A stretch of 64,000 nucleotides of DNA from RPQJ01 sp963762315 (lineage in GTDB: Bacteria; Pseudomonadota; Gammaproteobacteria; Steroidobacterales; Steroidobacteraceae), in contig CAVXKO010000004.1 of the NCBI GenBank assembly GCA_963762315.1, forward strand, positions 310,001 through 374,000. Direction: 5' to 3'. Every line of letters starts with the position of its first letter. The first letter of the stretch is position 1. A model generated the notes under the pieces. The model ran no database searches and had not been told where the DNA came from. It saw nothing but the letters and a program-made list of their open reading frames with translations. Below, one piece after another: positions 17,573 to 28,438 of the stretch. The position numbers were made by a program, and so were the translations under genes.

Positions 17573-20135
17573 GAGGCGCTGCTTGAGACGGTACAGCAGC
17601 GCCAGTGCGTCCTTCGGAGTCAGGGCATCGGGATCCATGGCGCGCAGTTCGGCCAGCGTGGCGGCCTCGTCCGGGTCCTGCGGCGAGACTAGGTCCAACT
17701 GCTGCTGCGGCGCCTCGGGCCTGGCCGCGTGGTCCCGCCGCTCCAGCTCTTGAAGATAGCGCCGGGCCTCGCCGACGACCGTTTTCGGCACGCCCGCCAG
17801 CCGAGCCACCTGCAAGCCGTAGCTCTGGTTGGCCGGGCCTTCCTTCACCGCATGCAGGAACACCAGCTGGTCGCCGTGCTCCGTGGCGTCGAGGTGCACG
17901 TTCGCGCACGCCGGCAGCTCGTCCGCCAGGACCGTCAGTTCGAAGTAATGCGTCGCGAACAGCGTGAATGCGCCGACTTCCCGTCCGATGTGCCGCGCGC
18001 AGGCCCACGCGAGCGACAGGCCGTCGTACGTGCTCGTCCCGCGGCCGATCTCGTCCATCAGCACGAGGCTGTCGCGAGTTGCGTTGTTGAGGATGTTCGC
18101 CGCTTCGGTCATCTCGACCATGAACGTCGAGCGGCCGCCGGCGAGATCGTCTGCGGCGCCGATGCGCGTGAAGATGCGATCGATCGGGCCGAGGAGCGCC
18201 GACTCGGCCGGCACGTAACTGCCGATGCCCGCGAGGATGGCGATCAACGCCGACTGCCGCATGTACGTCGACTTGCCGCCCATGTTCGGGCCCGTGACGA
18301 TGAGCATGCGGCGTCCATCGTGCAGCACGAGGTCGTTCGGCACGAACGGGCCGTCGAGGTTCTGCTCGACGACGAGGTGGCGTCCGCCACGGATCTCGAT
18401 GTGCGACTCGTCGCAAAGCTGCGGCTTGACCATGCGCAGCGCGACGGCGCGTTCGGCGAGATTCGCCAGCACGTCGAGCGCCGCCAGTGCGGCGGCCGTC
18501 GCCTGCAGGTCGGGCAGGGCGGCGATCAACTGGTCGAGCAGTGCCTCGTACAGCTCGCGCTCGCGCGCCAGCGATCGATCACGCGCGCCCAGCACCTTGT
18601 CCTCGAAGCCCTTCAGCTCGGTGGTGATGTAGCGCTCGGCATTCTTCACCGTCTGGCGTCGCACCCAGTGCGCGGGCACCTTGTCCGCTTGGCTGCGGCT
18701 CACTTCGATGAAGTAACCCTGCACACGGTTGTAGCCGAAGCGCAGGTTCGCGAAGCCCGTCTTTTCCCGCTCCCGCGCTTCCAGGTCGAGCAACGCCTCG
18801 TCGCTGTGCTCGCTGATGCGGCGCAGCTCGTCGAGATCGGCGTCGTACTCCGGTGCGAAGACACCGCCTTCTCGCAGCATCGCGGGCGGCGTGGCGACCA
18901 GCGCTCGCGCGAGCAGCGCCTGCGTCTCGGGATGCGTGCCGGCGCCGGCATCCCAGTTGCTGCACCAGCGGGGAGTCGAACACCTTGAGCAGGTCCTGCA
19001 GCTCCGGCAGGCAGGCGAGGGCGTCACGTAGCTGCGCGAGGTCCCGCGGCCGGGCCGAGCGCAATGCCACGCGTGCGAGGATGCGTTCGATGTCCCCAAC
19101 GCGGCGCAGCAGCTGGTGCAGCGGCTCGTGCCCCGCGGCATCGAGGATCGATTCCACCGCTTGCAGGCGCAGCTCGCGCTGGGCGCGGCTGCGAAGCGGT
19201 CGTTGCACCCAGCGACGCAGCTCGCGGCCGCCCATGGCGGTGGCAGTGCGATCGAGTACACCGACCAGCGTGCTCTCGGCGCGGCCCGACATGTTCGAAT
19301 CGAGTTCGAGGTTGCGACGCGTCGCCGCATCGAGCAGCAGCGCCTCGTCGCGCAATTCGCAGCGGATGCCGCGCAGGTGCGGCAGCGCCGCCTTCTGCGT
19401 TTCCCGCACGTAGTTCAGCAGGCAGCCCGCGGCGCCCACCGCGAGCGGCTGCGACGCGAGGCCGAAGCCCGCGAGATCGCGGGTTCCGAACTGCTCGCAC
19501 AGCTGGCGTTCGGCGCTGCCGGGCTCGAAGTGCCACGGCGGCCGCTGGCGAACCGCACCGCCAAAGCCGGCCGGCAACAGCGCGAAATTCTCCGGCACGA
19601 GTAATTCCGCAGGGCGCAACCGCTCCAGTTCCGCGCTCAGCGCTTCCGGGCCGGCGAACTCCGTCGCGTGAAAGCGGCCGCTCGAAAGTTCGAGCCATGC
19701 GAGCCCAAAGCGCTCACCTGCGGCGCACAGGGCACCGAGCAACGTGTCGCGCCGCTCTTCGAGCAGAGCGTCTTCGGTAACCGTGCCCGGCGTGACGATG
19801 CGCACGATGCGGCGTTCGACGGGGCCCTTCGACTTCGCGGGATCGCCGATCTGCTCGCAGATGGCGACGGACTCGCCCCGGCGCACGGCGCGAGCGAGGT
19901 ACGTGTCGAGCGTTTGCACCGGTACGCCGGCCATCGGGATCGGTTCGCCGCCCGACTGGCCGCGCGCGGTGAGCGTGATGTCGAGGATTCTCGCGGCGCG
20001 GCGCGCATCTTCGAAGAATAGCTCGTAGAAATCCCCCATCCTGTAGAACAGCAGCACGTCGGGCACCTGGGCCTTGAGGCGCAGGTACTGCTGCATGACG
20101 GGAGTGTGGGAAGCGGGTGGTTCGGCCAGTGCCAT
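17570..20135 (-). CDS. mutS: DNA mismatch repair protein MutS (one frameshift)
   Basis: Recognises mismatches and starts methyl-directed repair with MutL. In order: the mismatch-binding domain with the intercalating motif GDFYELF, connector and core domains, clamp, and the ABC-type ATPase domain with Walker A GPNMGGKST and Walker B LVLMDEIGRGTSTYDG, then a C-terminal helix-turn-helix region. The frame breaks near 18952-18954, in a CCC run on the plus strand; deleting one base joins LVQQL to DAGAGTHPETQALLARAL. The gene length modulo 3 fits one inserted base. Repaired length is about 854 residues, normal for MutS. A sequencing error is more likely than loss, though a true break would give a mutator strain. 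The start at 20135 lacks a strong ribosome site. Confidence 0.92.
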
Positions 20136-20258
20136 GGCGGGAGTTCGGTCTTGCCAGTCGTTACGTTAACCGCTTTCGGACGCGGCGGATACGCGCTTCG
20201 GGACGAACGCATAGGCGCCGTGCGGCGTGCGGCGCCGTTCACCGCACGGTTCTCGCAA

Positions 20259-20295
20259 AGAAAACGCCAGCCCCCGTGAGGAGGCTGGCGTTCTT
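20259..20295 (-). terminator. Intrinsic terminator of the DUF4136 lipoprotein gene
   Basis: A perfect 10-base stem (20263-20272 with 20283-20292, AACGCCAGCC) with a 10-base loop lies just downstream of the minus-strand DUF4136 gene. Read on the minus strand it is followed by TTTTCTTT, a proper T-rich tail. Confidence 0.8.
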
Positions 20296-20312
20296 GTGCG
20301 CTCGAGGCTCGC

Positions 20313-20927
20313 TTACTTCTTCGCCGGAGGTGGCACCGGCGCAGACTGTCCTGCGACGAACGGGTACTTCGAGAAGATGTGCCCGACTGCCCCAGCGATG
20401 GCGGCCTCGCGGTTCTCCAACATCTCCTTCGTGACCACGCTCTCGATGCCGCCCTGGAAGACGACTTGACGTTTCTCGCGGTCGACGACGTCCATCACGA
20501 GCGTGCCGACTTTGTAGCGGTGCGTCGTCACTTCCGTGCCGCCGTACATGCCGTAGCCGCCATACGGCGCGCCGCGCCAGCCACCGTACCCCCAGCCCGC
20601 GCCGTACATCGGCGCCGGGGTGGACTCGATGTCGGTCTTCTCCTCGAGCTTGCCCTTGAAGTTGATCACGAGGTCCGGATTGTCGGACTTCGTGTAACCC
20701 CGGGCTTCCATTTCGCGGGCCGCAGCGTTCTGCATGTTCTGTTGCGCGAGCGACTTGAACTGGGTCGTGTCGCCCGGAGCCGCAGAGACGAAACCGTACG
20801 TGCGGTACTTGCCGAAATCCGCGGCCTTGTCGTAGTCGGCGCGGACGTCCGGGCCGCTCGCGCAGCCTGCGGCCAGCAACGCCACCGCGATTCCAGCCGC
20901 CGCGATCCTGAATGTGGATGTGCGCAT
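20313..20927 (-). CDS. DUF4136 domain-containing lipoprotein
   Basis: Envelope lipoprotein of 204 residues with lipobox LLAAGCASGPDV (Cys near residue 22). The DUF4136 pattern is visible: DYDKAADFGKYRTYGF near the N terminus, a long middle part, and the conserved VGTLVMDVVDREKRQVVFQG. A Gly/Tyr-rich insert (GWGYGGWRGAPYGGYGMYGG) sits at about residues 110-130. DUF4136 proteins are common in Proteobacteria and their role is unknown. It follows two small exported proteins on the same strand with 16- and 33-base gaps, so all three probably form one operon ended by the hairpin at 20259-20295. Confidence 0.86.
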   Translation of the reverse strand: MRTSTFRIAAAGIAVALLAAGCASGPDVRADYDKAADFGKYRTYGFVSAAPGDTTQFKSLAQQNMQNAAAREMEARGYTKSDNPDLVINFKGKLEEKTDIESTPAPMYGAGWGYGGWRGAPYGGYGMYGGTEVTTHRYKVGTLVMDVVDREKRQVVFQGGIESVVTKEMLENREAAIAGAVGHIFSKYPFVAGQSAPVPPPAKK

Positions 20928-20943
20928 GGATTCTCCTGTCGGG

Positions 20944-21432
20944 TTACTTCGTCAGCGGAACGATGCGGGCCGCCTCCACCGCGAGGACCGACTCCAGCTT
21001 GTTCTCGATCTGCACCCAGCGCAGCACCTTCGTCGCAGGCAGCACCTTGCTGAACTTCTTCGCATAGCTCCTGATCAGGGCCTGCTGGTCGTCCTTGATC
21101 TTGAGCCAGTCCTTGAGGATGCCCTTGGCCGCATCGTCGGTCATGGTGTCGTAGTTGGACGCGTACTTGTTCAGCAGGTCGCTCGAGCGCTCGAAGATCG
21201 CCTTGCGGTCGCGCTGGTACTCGTCGTAGATCGGGGTGAAAGCCTTGACCTCGGCGTCGGTCAGGTTCATCGCCTGCAGCACGACGGCGCGCTTGTCAGC
21301 CTGGATCTGGCTGATGAGCAGCTGCGTGTCGTCGTTCGGGCTGGTCGTCTGCGCCAGGGCAGACTGCACCGGGGAAACCAGCGTGAGCGCGGCCACCGCG
21401 GCGGCGGCGAACAGGGTGCGATTCTTGAACAT
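20944..21432 (-). CDS. Small exported protein, Spy/LTXXQ-like (copy 2)
   Basis: Periplasmic protein of 162 residues with a signal peptide ending near SALA-QTT. The mature part is all helical and carries NLTDAEVKAFTPIYDEYQRD, reminiscent of the LTxxQ motifs of Spy/CpxP-type envelope-stress proteins but not a clear match. It is a tandem paralogue of the upstream gene at 21466-21948: both share DKRAV, LT-E/D-xE-x-x-F, PxYDEY, KYDT and KVLP-x-K-x-LR followed by QIE. This repeated scheme suggests local duplication. The function is not assigned; a periplasmic chaperone or sensor-like role is a guess. Confidence 0.7.
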   Translation of the reverse strand: MFKNRTLFAAAAVAALTLVSPVQSALAQTTSPNDDTQLLISQIQADKRAVVLQAMNLTDAEVKAFTPIYDEYQRDRKAIFERSSDLLNKYASNYDTMTDDAAKGILKDWLKIKDDQQALIRSYAKKFSKVLPATKVLRWVQIENKLESVLAVEAARIVPLTK

Positions 21433-21465
21433 GTCTTGCGTGTCCTTGCTTGAGTCGGGTGTGAG

Positions 21466-21948
21466 TCAGTTGGCCAGCGGGATCAGCGAATAGACGTTGC
21501 TGCGCACGATGGTCTCGACGCGCGTCTCGATCTGCGCGTAGCGCAGCGCCTTCTTCGGCGGCAACACCTTCGCAACCTTTGCCGTGTACTGCTGCTTGAG
21601 CGCCATGCGGTCCTTCTCGATGGCCATCTTCTCCTTCAGCACGGCCTTCGCGTCCGCGTCGCTCAGCGTGTCGTACTTGTTGGCGAAGTTGTTGATGTTC
21701 TCGAGGAAGCGGTCGTCGAGCTTCTTGGCGGCGGCTTCGTACTCGTCGTAGACGGGCCAGAAGGCGCGGCTCTCGGATTCGGTGAGTCCCAGGTTCTTGG
21801 CGTAGACGGCGCGCTTGTCGGTCATCACCTGCCTCAGGACGATCTGCTCGTCGGCGGCGACGCCCTCGGTCGGGGCTGCGGCCTGCGCGAACGCAAGGAC
21901 CGGGAATGCGGTGACGGCGAGCGCGAGCGCCAGGGAGACGATTCTCAT
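21466..21948 (-). CDS. Small exported protein, Spy/LTXXQ-like (copy 1)
   Basis: Periplasmic protein of 160 residues with signal peptide MRIVSLALALAVTAFPVLAF, cleavage near AFA-QAA. The helical mature part contains LGLTESESRAFWPVYDEYEA and KVLPPKKALRYAQIETRVE, closely parallel to its downstream neighbour at 20944-21432. It is the first gene of a probable three-gene exported-protein operon that ends with the DUF4136 lipoprotein. No catalytic residues are recognisable. Confidence 0.7.
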   Translation of the reverse strand: MRIVSLALALAVTAFPVLAFAQAAAPTEGVAADEQIVLRQVMTDKRAVYAKNLGLTESESRAFWPVYDEYEAAAKKLDDRFLENINNFANKYDTLSDADAKAVLKEKMAIEKDRMALKQQYTAKVAKVLPPKKALRYAQIETRVETIVRSNVYSLIPLAN

Positions 21949-22027
21949 GGATTCCTGCCTTTGATGTTTTTCCCAGGGGTGGGGGCGAGAAGTTTGGTCA
22001 CCTGCTCGCGCACTGGCAAGAGGCGTT

Positions 22028-22033
22028 TAGAAT
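22028..22033 (+). promoter_or_regulatory. -10-like hexamer just upstream of pncC
   Basis: TAGAAT lies only six bases before the ATG at 22040, and no Shine-Dalgarno sequence is visible in between. This spacing would place transcription start at or near the start codon, as in leaderless mRNAs. The -35 position is poor, so confidence is low. Confidence 0.3.
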
Positions 22034-22039
22034 CCGGGC

Positions 22040-22540
22040 ATGACCGAACCGTCGGACGCCCACCTCGAATCGCTCGCCCGCGCGGTGTCCAAGCACCTCC
22101 TGGCGCTTGGACACCGTCTGGTCACCGCGGAGTCCTGCACGGGCGGGTGGATCGGCAAGGCCTGCACGGACCTGCCCGGCAGCTCACGGTGGTTCCACGG
22201 CGGGGCGATCGTGTATGGCAATGAGGCCAAGACGGGGGTCCTGGGCGTCGATCCGCTCGTTCTGCAGACTGATGGGGCCGTGAGCGAGGCGGCCGTGCGG
22301 GGGATGGCACGCGGCGCGCTGGAGCGGCTCGGCGGCGACGTCAGCGTGGCGGTCAGTGGTGTGGCGGGACCGGACGGTGGGACGCCCGAAAAACCCGTCG
22401 GTACCGTCTGGTTCGCCTGGGCGCGCCGGCACGGGGCGGACGTGACCGTGACGGCGGTTGTGGAGCGCTTCCCTGGGGATCGCGAGGCTGTCCGCCGACG
22501 GACCGTCGAGCGCGCGTTGCGCGGCCTGCTGGAGCCGTGA
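22040..22540 (+). CDS. pncC: Nicotinamide-nucleotide amidohydrolase PncC (CinA C-terminal domain)
   Basis: Stand-alone CinA C-terminal domain of 166 residues that deamidates nicotinamide mononucleotide to nicotinate mononucleotide in the pyridine nucleotide salvage cycle. Family signatures are present: TAESCTGGWIGKACTDLPGS, GAIVYGNEAKTGVLGV, and SGVAGPDGGTPEKPVGTVWF. The N-terminal molybdopterin-binding domain of full CinA is absent, as in E. coli YgaD/PncC. The gene lies between mutS and recA, a typical proteobacterial position, and its stop overlaps the GTG start of thpR. Confidence 0.93.
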   Translation: MTEPSDAHLESLARAVSKHLLALGHRLVTAESCTGGWIGKACTDLPGSSRWFHGGAIVYGNEAKTGVLGVDPLVLQTDGAVSEAAVRGMARGALERLGGDVSVAVSGVAGPDGGTPEKPVGTVWFAWARRHGADVTVTAVVERFPGDREAVRRRTVERALRGLLEP

Positions 22541-23094
22541 CCGACCGCCTGTTCTTCGCGCTGTGGCCCGACGACCGCCTGCGGACCGAGCTGGCGGGTC
22601 GGGTGGCCGGGATGATCGAGGGCTATCCCTGCAAGCCGCAGCGTCCCGACCAGTGGCATCTCACCGTGGAATTTCTCGGCACCGTGGCAACGACGCGCAG
22701 GCCCGCGCTGCACGAATGCGCAGCGACGCTCGAAGGATTTCTCGACGCCGCCGAAGAGATCCTGCTGGATCGGCTCGAATACTGGAAGCGCCCGCAGGTG
22801 CTGTGCATTGCCGCGCTGGTCGTGCCGCCGCGGGTGATGAAGCTGGCGGCCGCGCTGAAATCCGAGCTGGAGAGACGCGGCTTCGAGCCCGAGCGCCGTG
22901 AATTCCGGCCGCACCTGACACTGGCCCGGAAAGCCCGGCAGCCGCTCGAGGCCCATGCCGTGGAGCCGATCCGCTGGCCGGTGCGAACAATTTCGCTGGT
23001 ACGGTCGATCAGCGATGCATCGGGCTCACGCTATGAGCCTCTGATGGATTGGAATCTGATCGTGAAGACCCTCACCCCAACCCTCTCCCGCTGA
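22537..23094 (+). CDS. thpR: RNA 2',3'-cyclic phosphodiesterase (2'-5' RNA ligase family)
   Basis: 2H phosphoesterase of 185 residues, cytosolic. Both catalytic HxTx motifs are present: HLTVEF near residue 41 and HLTLAR near residue 125. Members hydrolyse 2',3'-cyclic phosphate ends of RNA and can ligate tRNA halves in vitro. The GTG start overlaps the pncC stop (GTGA), indicating coupling. The last residues (KTLTPTLSR) are encoded by a repeat sequence (CTCACCCCAACCCTCTCCC) that forms a hairpin with the bases just after the stop, so the original C terminus was probably extended or replaced by that repeat. Confidence 0.9.
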   Translation: MTDRLFFALWPDDRLRTELAGRVAGMIEGYPCKPQRPDQWHLTVEFLGTVATTRRPALHECAATLEGFLDAAEEILLDRLEYWKRPQVLCIAALVVPPRVMKLAAALKSELERRGFEPERREFRPHLTLARKARQPLEAHAVEPIRWPVRTISLVRSISDASGSRYEPLMDWNLIVKTLTPTLSR

Positions 23095-23107
23095 TGGCGG
23101 GAGAGGG
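23081..23107. repeat. CCCTCTCCCGC inverted repeat (REP-like hairpin)
   Basis: A perfect 11-base stem, CCCTCTCCCGC at 23081-23091 with its complement at 23097-23107 and a five-base loop. It overlaps the last codons and the stop of thpR. The left flank CTCACCCCAACC is the common context of a dispersed proteobacterial repeat, recognised from general familiarity. It could end the pncC-thpR transcript, but no T-run follows. Confidence 0.6.
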
Positions 23108-23118
23108 GGCCTGAGAGC

Positions 23119-23158
23119 TTGGAGAAACTGGCGAAATGAGCTAGATATATATACAGTA
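23119..23158 (+). promoter_or_regulatory. recA promoter region with LexA (SOS) box-like site
   Basis: CTAGATATATATACAG at 23141-23156 matches the gammaproteobacterial LexA consensus CTGTATATATATACAG at 14 of 16 positions; the right half is perfect. TTGGAG at 23119-23124 lies 17 bases before TAGATA, giving a weak sigma-70-like promoter whose -10 overlaps the box. The site is about 77 bases upstream of the recA start, as expected for SOS control. lexA is not in this window. Confidence 0.65.
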
Positions 23159-23232
23159 GTCGGGCGCAGCTGCTGGGATACTGCGCCCAACCCCGGACCC
23201 CATCCGCCACCCTGTTCGGGCCCGTCGGCCCT

Positions 23233-24274
23233 GTGAGCAAAGCAATGGAAGAAAACCGCAAAAAGGCACTGGTCGCGGCCCTCGGCCAGATCGAGAAGCA
23301 ATTCGGCAAGGGCTCGGTCATGCGCCTCGGCGACTCGACCAGCTACGACGTCGAAGTCGGTGCCCACCGGCTCGCTCGGCCTCGACATCGCCCTCGGCGT
23401 CGGCGGCCTCCCCAAGGGCCGCGTCGTCGAGATCTACGGGCCGGAATCGTCGGGCAAGACCACGCTCGCGCTCACGGTCGTCGCGCAGGTGCAGCGCCTC
23501 GGCGGTACGGCGGCGTTCGTCGATGCCGAACATGCCCTCGACCCGGCCTATGCCGAGAAGCTCGGCGTGGACGTCAAGGAACTGCTGGTTTCGCAGCCGG
23601 ACAACGGCGAGCAGGCCCTCGAGATCACCGACATGCTGGTGCGCTCGAACGCCGTGGACATCGTCGTCGTCGACTCCGTCGCGGCGTTGACGCCCAAGGC
23701 CGAAATCGAAGGCGAAATGGGCGAGATGCAGATGGGCCTGCAGGCGCGCCTCATGTCGCAGGCGCTGCGCAAGCTCACGGGCAACATCAAGCGCTCGAAC
23801 ACCATCGTCGTCTTCATCAACCAGATCCGCATGAAGATCGGCGTGATGTTCGGCAATCCCGAGACGACGACGGGCGGCAACGCGCTCAAGTTCTACGCCT
23901 CGGTGCGCCTCGACATCCGCCGCATCGGTGCGATCAAGTCGGGCGAGGAAGTCGTCGGCAACCAGACGCGCGTCAAGGTCGTGAAGAACAAGGTGGCGCC
24001 GCCGTTCCGCGAGGCCGAGTTCGAGATCATGTACGGCGTGGGCATTTCGCGCGAAGGCGAGATCATCGAACTCGGCGTGCTGCAGAACATCATCGAGAAG
24101 TCCGGCTCGTGGTACGCCTACAAGGGCGAGCGCATCGGCCAGGGCAAGGAAAACGTCCGCGCTTACCTGCTGCAGCACCCCGAGACGGCGCGCGAGATCG
24201 AAGCCGCGCTGCGTGCCAAGCTGCTCGTGCCGAAGAAGGGCGAGGCGGCTCCGAGTGAGGCGACCGAGGCCTGA
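23233..24274 (+). CDS. recA: Recombinase RecA (one frameshift)
   Basis: Strand-exchange protein and LexA coprotease that forms filaments on single-stranded DNA. After the N-terminal helix (KKALVAALGQIEKQFGKGS) and DSTSYDVEV the frame shifts near 23359-23360, where one extra G separates VEV from VPTGSLGLDIALG. Downstream the core is intact: Walker A GPESSGKTT, Walker B VDIVVVDSVAAL, DNA-binding loop 1 (EIEGEMGEMQMG), loop 2 (FGNPETTTGGNALKFYASVR) and the C-terminal domain. Length modulo 3 fits one inserted base. Since recA is rarely lost, this is probably a consensus error. The GTG start gives MSKAMEENRKK; the ATG at 23245 (MEENRKK) is equally plausible. Confidence 0.94.
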
Positions 24275-24754
24275 CAAGGCGGCCGATCGCGGCCGAGGCA
24301 GACGCGCGCACGGTCAGGACGGCCGCGCTCGCGTTGCTCGCCGGCCGCGACTTCGGCCGTCGCGAGCTGGCCGAGCGGCTGACCCGGCAAGGGTTACCCG
24401 CCAGGAACTCGTGGAGCCGGTGCTGGCCGAGCTGGCGGCCGACAAGAGCCTCAGCGAGGACCGTTTCGTCGAACAGTTCGTCGCCCAGCACGCGTCGCGC
24501 GGGGCCAGGGTCCGATGCGCATCCGCATGGAGCTGCGGGAGCGAGGCATCGAATCCACCGCCATCGACCAGGCCCTCGACGAGGCGGAGGCCAACTGGGT
24601 GGAATCCGCCCGCGCGGCCCGCCGCCGGCGCTTCGGCGCCAAGCCGCCTGCGGACTTCCGCGAACGTGCAAAACAGGCGCGTTTCCTCCAATATCGCGGG
24701 TTTTCTTCCGAGCAGATCCGGGCCGCTCTCGGCCCCGGCGAAGACCTGGACCCG

Positions 24755-24758
<4 letters not shown>
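24255..24758 (+). CDS. recX: Regulatory protein RecX (multiple frameshifts)
   Basis: Small RecA modulator encoded directly after recA. RecX helical repeats can be read only by joining frames: RTAALALLAGRDFGRREL, then RQELVEPVLAELAADKSLSE with DRFVEQFVAQHASRG, then GPMRIRMELRERGIESTAID to YRGFSSEQIRAALG. Clear breaks lie near 24393-24400 (a base missing from a GGG run) and near 24496-24503 (an extra G in a GGGG run). The start is uncertain: GTG at 24255, overlapping recA, gives a plausible N terminus but needs one more shift. The last frame runs into alaS without a stop; the TGA at 24756-24758 overlapping the alaS ATG is the likely true stop. Sequencing error is the simplest explanation. Confidence 0.72.
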
Positions 24759-27388
<2,630 letters not shown>

Positions 27389-27652
27389 AATTGTTGAATG
27401 TCTGGACAATTATTTCGAACTAAAACGGCGCCGTTTCTCTTCATCGCTACTGACTTTTGCTGGGGTGAGTTGTATCGTCCGGGAACTGGTGCTGACACTC
27501 GACTCGAGTCAGGTGCAGCACGAGCAGGGGGTGGTTGGGGCCGTTCCGCATCCGAAGCATGCGACGGAACCCGTTCTGGCCGGCGAACTCGGGAATCGAA
27601 AGGAATCGAGTCCGGCATCAGACACAGTAGCCGCGATGGCTAGGAGCTCGGG

Positions 27653-27880
27653 ATGTTGATTCTCACCAGGCGGGTAGGCGAGACCGTCATGATCGGTGAA
27701 GACGTGACGGTGACGGTGCTGGGCGTCAAGGGCAACCAGGTACGCGTCGGCGTGAATGCCCCGCGGGACGTCGCAGTGCATCGCGAAGAGATTTTCGAGC
27801 GCATCAAGCGCGAAGAGCAGGACGGCGTGCCTGCGAATGGTCCGTCCAATGGCGACGGCCATCGAGACCATTTTCCGTGA
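27653..27880 (+). CDS. csrA: Carbon storage regulator CsrA/RsmA
   Basis: Post-transcriptional regulator of 75 residues; a homodimer binding GGA motifs in mRNA leaders to control carbon flux, motility and biofilm. The N terminus MLILTRRVGETVMIGEDVTV and the RNA-contacting stretch VGVNAPRDVAVHREEIFERI are canonical. The C terminus (GVPANGPSNGDGHRDHFP) is a variable extension somewhat longer than in E. coli. The start is supported by GGAG about nine bases upstream. Its place after alaS and before tRNA-Ser is conserved in many Gammaproteobacteria. The 264-base gap from alaS presumably carries its promoter, but I could not settle on one; a 14-base palindrome AAACGGCGCCGTTT lies at 27423-27436. Confidence 0.95.
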   Translation: MLILTRRVGETVMIGEDVTVTVLGVKGNQVRVGVNAPRDVAVHREEIFERIKREEQDGVPANGPSNGDGHRDHFP

Positions 27881-27958
27881 CGCGCTGATCCCGGCGGACC
27901 GGGTCTCGGTCCGGCCGGCGGCCTCAAGGGCCTGATATCAGTCGAAAAATGACGCATT

Positions 27959-27990
27959 CCGGGCGCCCCCGCTTTACGGGGGCGCTCCGG
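27959..27990 (+). terminator. Possible csrA terminator hairpin
   Basis: GCGCCCCCG and its near complement fold into a nine-base-pair stem with loop CTTTA, extended by CCGG/CCGG beyond a bulge. It lies 78 bases after the csrA stop. No strong T-run follows, so its strength is uncertain. Its right part overlaps the predicted tRNA promoter. Confidence 0.4.
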
Positions 27991-28001
27991 ACGTCTATCC
28001 T
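27973..28001 (+). promoter_or_regulatory. Putative promoter of the tRNA-Ser/tRNA-Arg pair
   Basis: TTTACG (27973-27978) and TATCCT (27996-28001) are separated by exactly 17 bases, each matching four of six consensus positions. The predicted start point is about 10-13 bases before the tRNA-Ser gene, a normal leader for a stable RNA transcript. Confidence 0.42.
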
Positions 28002-28020
28002 TCGCGGCTCTCTGCATAAC

Positions 28021-28111
28021 GGAGAGATGGCCGAGTGGTCGAAGGCGCGCCCCTGCTAAGGGCGTAAGGGTCAAAAGCCCTTCGAGGGTTCGAATCCCTC
28101 TCTCTCCGCCA
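28021..28111 (+). tRNA. tRNA-Ser (anticodon GCU)
   Basis: A complete cloverleaf with acceptor stem GGAGAGA/TCTCTCC, anticodon loop CTGCTAA (anticodon GCT), a long variable arm typical of class II tRNAs, T-arm GAGGGTTCGAATCCCTC, discriminator G and an encoded CCA end. It reads AGC/AGU serine codons. Position after csrA is typical for Gammaproteobacteria. Confidence 0.97.
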
Positions 28112-28133
28112 GTGGATAATTTGCCGGTTTCTC

Positions 28134-28210
28134 GCGCCCGTAGCTCAGTTGGATAGAGTGTCTGGCTACGAACCAGAAGGTCGGGAGTTCGAATCTCTCC
28201 GGGCGCGCCA
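28134..28210 (+). tRNA. tRNA-Arg (anticodon ACG)
   Basis: A complete cloverleaf of 77 bases with acceptor stem GCGCCCG/CGGGCGC, D-loop AGTTGGATAGA, anticodon loop CTACGAA (anticodon ACG, normally edited to ICG by TadA), T-arm GGGAGTTCGAATCTCTC and an encoded CCA. It reads CGU, CGC and CGA codons. It lies 22 bases after tRNA-Ser and both are probably cut from one transcript ending at the terminator at 28211-28258. Confidence 0.97.
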
Positions 28211-28258
28211 GTGAAATGGAAAAGGGGTCCCTTGCAAGGGGCCCCTTTTTCATTTCAC
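28211..28258 (+). terminator. Intrinsic terminator of the tRNA transcript
   Basis: A strong hairpin, AAAGGGG near 28221 with CCCCTTT near 28242 around CCCTTGCAAGGG, is followed by a run of five T. The flanks GTGAAATG (28211-28218) and CATTTCAC (28251-28258) are also complementary, so the whole 48-base segment is an extended inverted repeat. Confidence 0.88.
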
Positions 28259-28284
28259 CGACTCCACCCGGAGACCTATGAGAA

Positions 28285-28369
28285 CTCCCGACGCCGTCGG
28301 GAGGTCGACTACCGCGCGACCGCGCGGTAGGACGTTGCCGATTCGCGGCATCGGAGCGCATCGGCAACG
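28285..28369. repeat. Cluster of three perfect hairpins
   Basis: Three perfect inverted repeats follow each other: CTCCCGAC/GTCGGGAG (28285-28303, loop of 3), CTACCGCGC/GCGCGGTAG (28309-28330, loop of 4) and CGTTGCCGAT/ATCGGCAACG (28333-28369, loop of 17). They lie between the tRNA terminator and a decayed copy of the tRNA-Arg 3' end. No coding sequence is present, and the role is unknown. Confidence 0.6.
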
Positions 28370-28406
28370 GCCCCAGCGGGGCGGCCAGCAGCGAAGCGGG
28401 GCCGCC

Positions 28407-28438
28407 ATCTCTCCGGGCGTGCCACTGAAACGAAAAGG
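28407..28438 (+). repeat. Degenerate second copy of the tRNA-Arg 3' end
   Basis: ATCTCTCCGGGCGTGCCA and the following 14 bases repeat the 3' end of tRNA-Arg and its downstream flank at 28193-28225, with about 29 of 33 positions identical. Such direct repeats of a tRNA 3' end are what integrase attachment sites (attL/attR) or a decayed tandem tRNA copy leave behind. Only about 180 bases separate the copies and no integrase is nearby. Confidence 0.65.

Noticed and set aside
23233..24274. Programmed frameshifting or an intein-like interruption in recA.
   Set aside because: There is no slippery heptamer or insertion; one extra base restores the standard sequence and the same kind of error recurs in many neighbouring genes.
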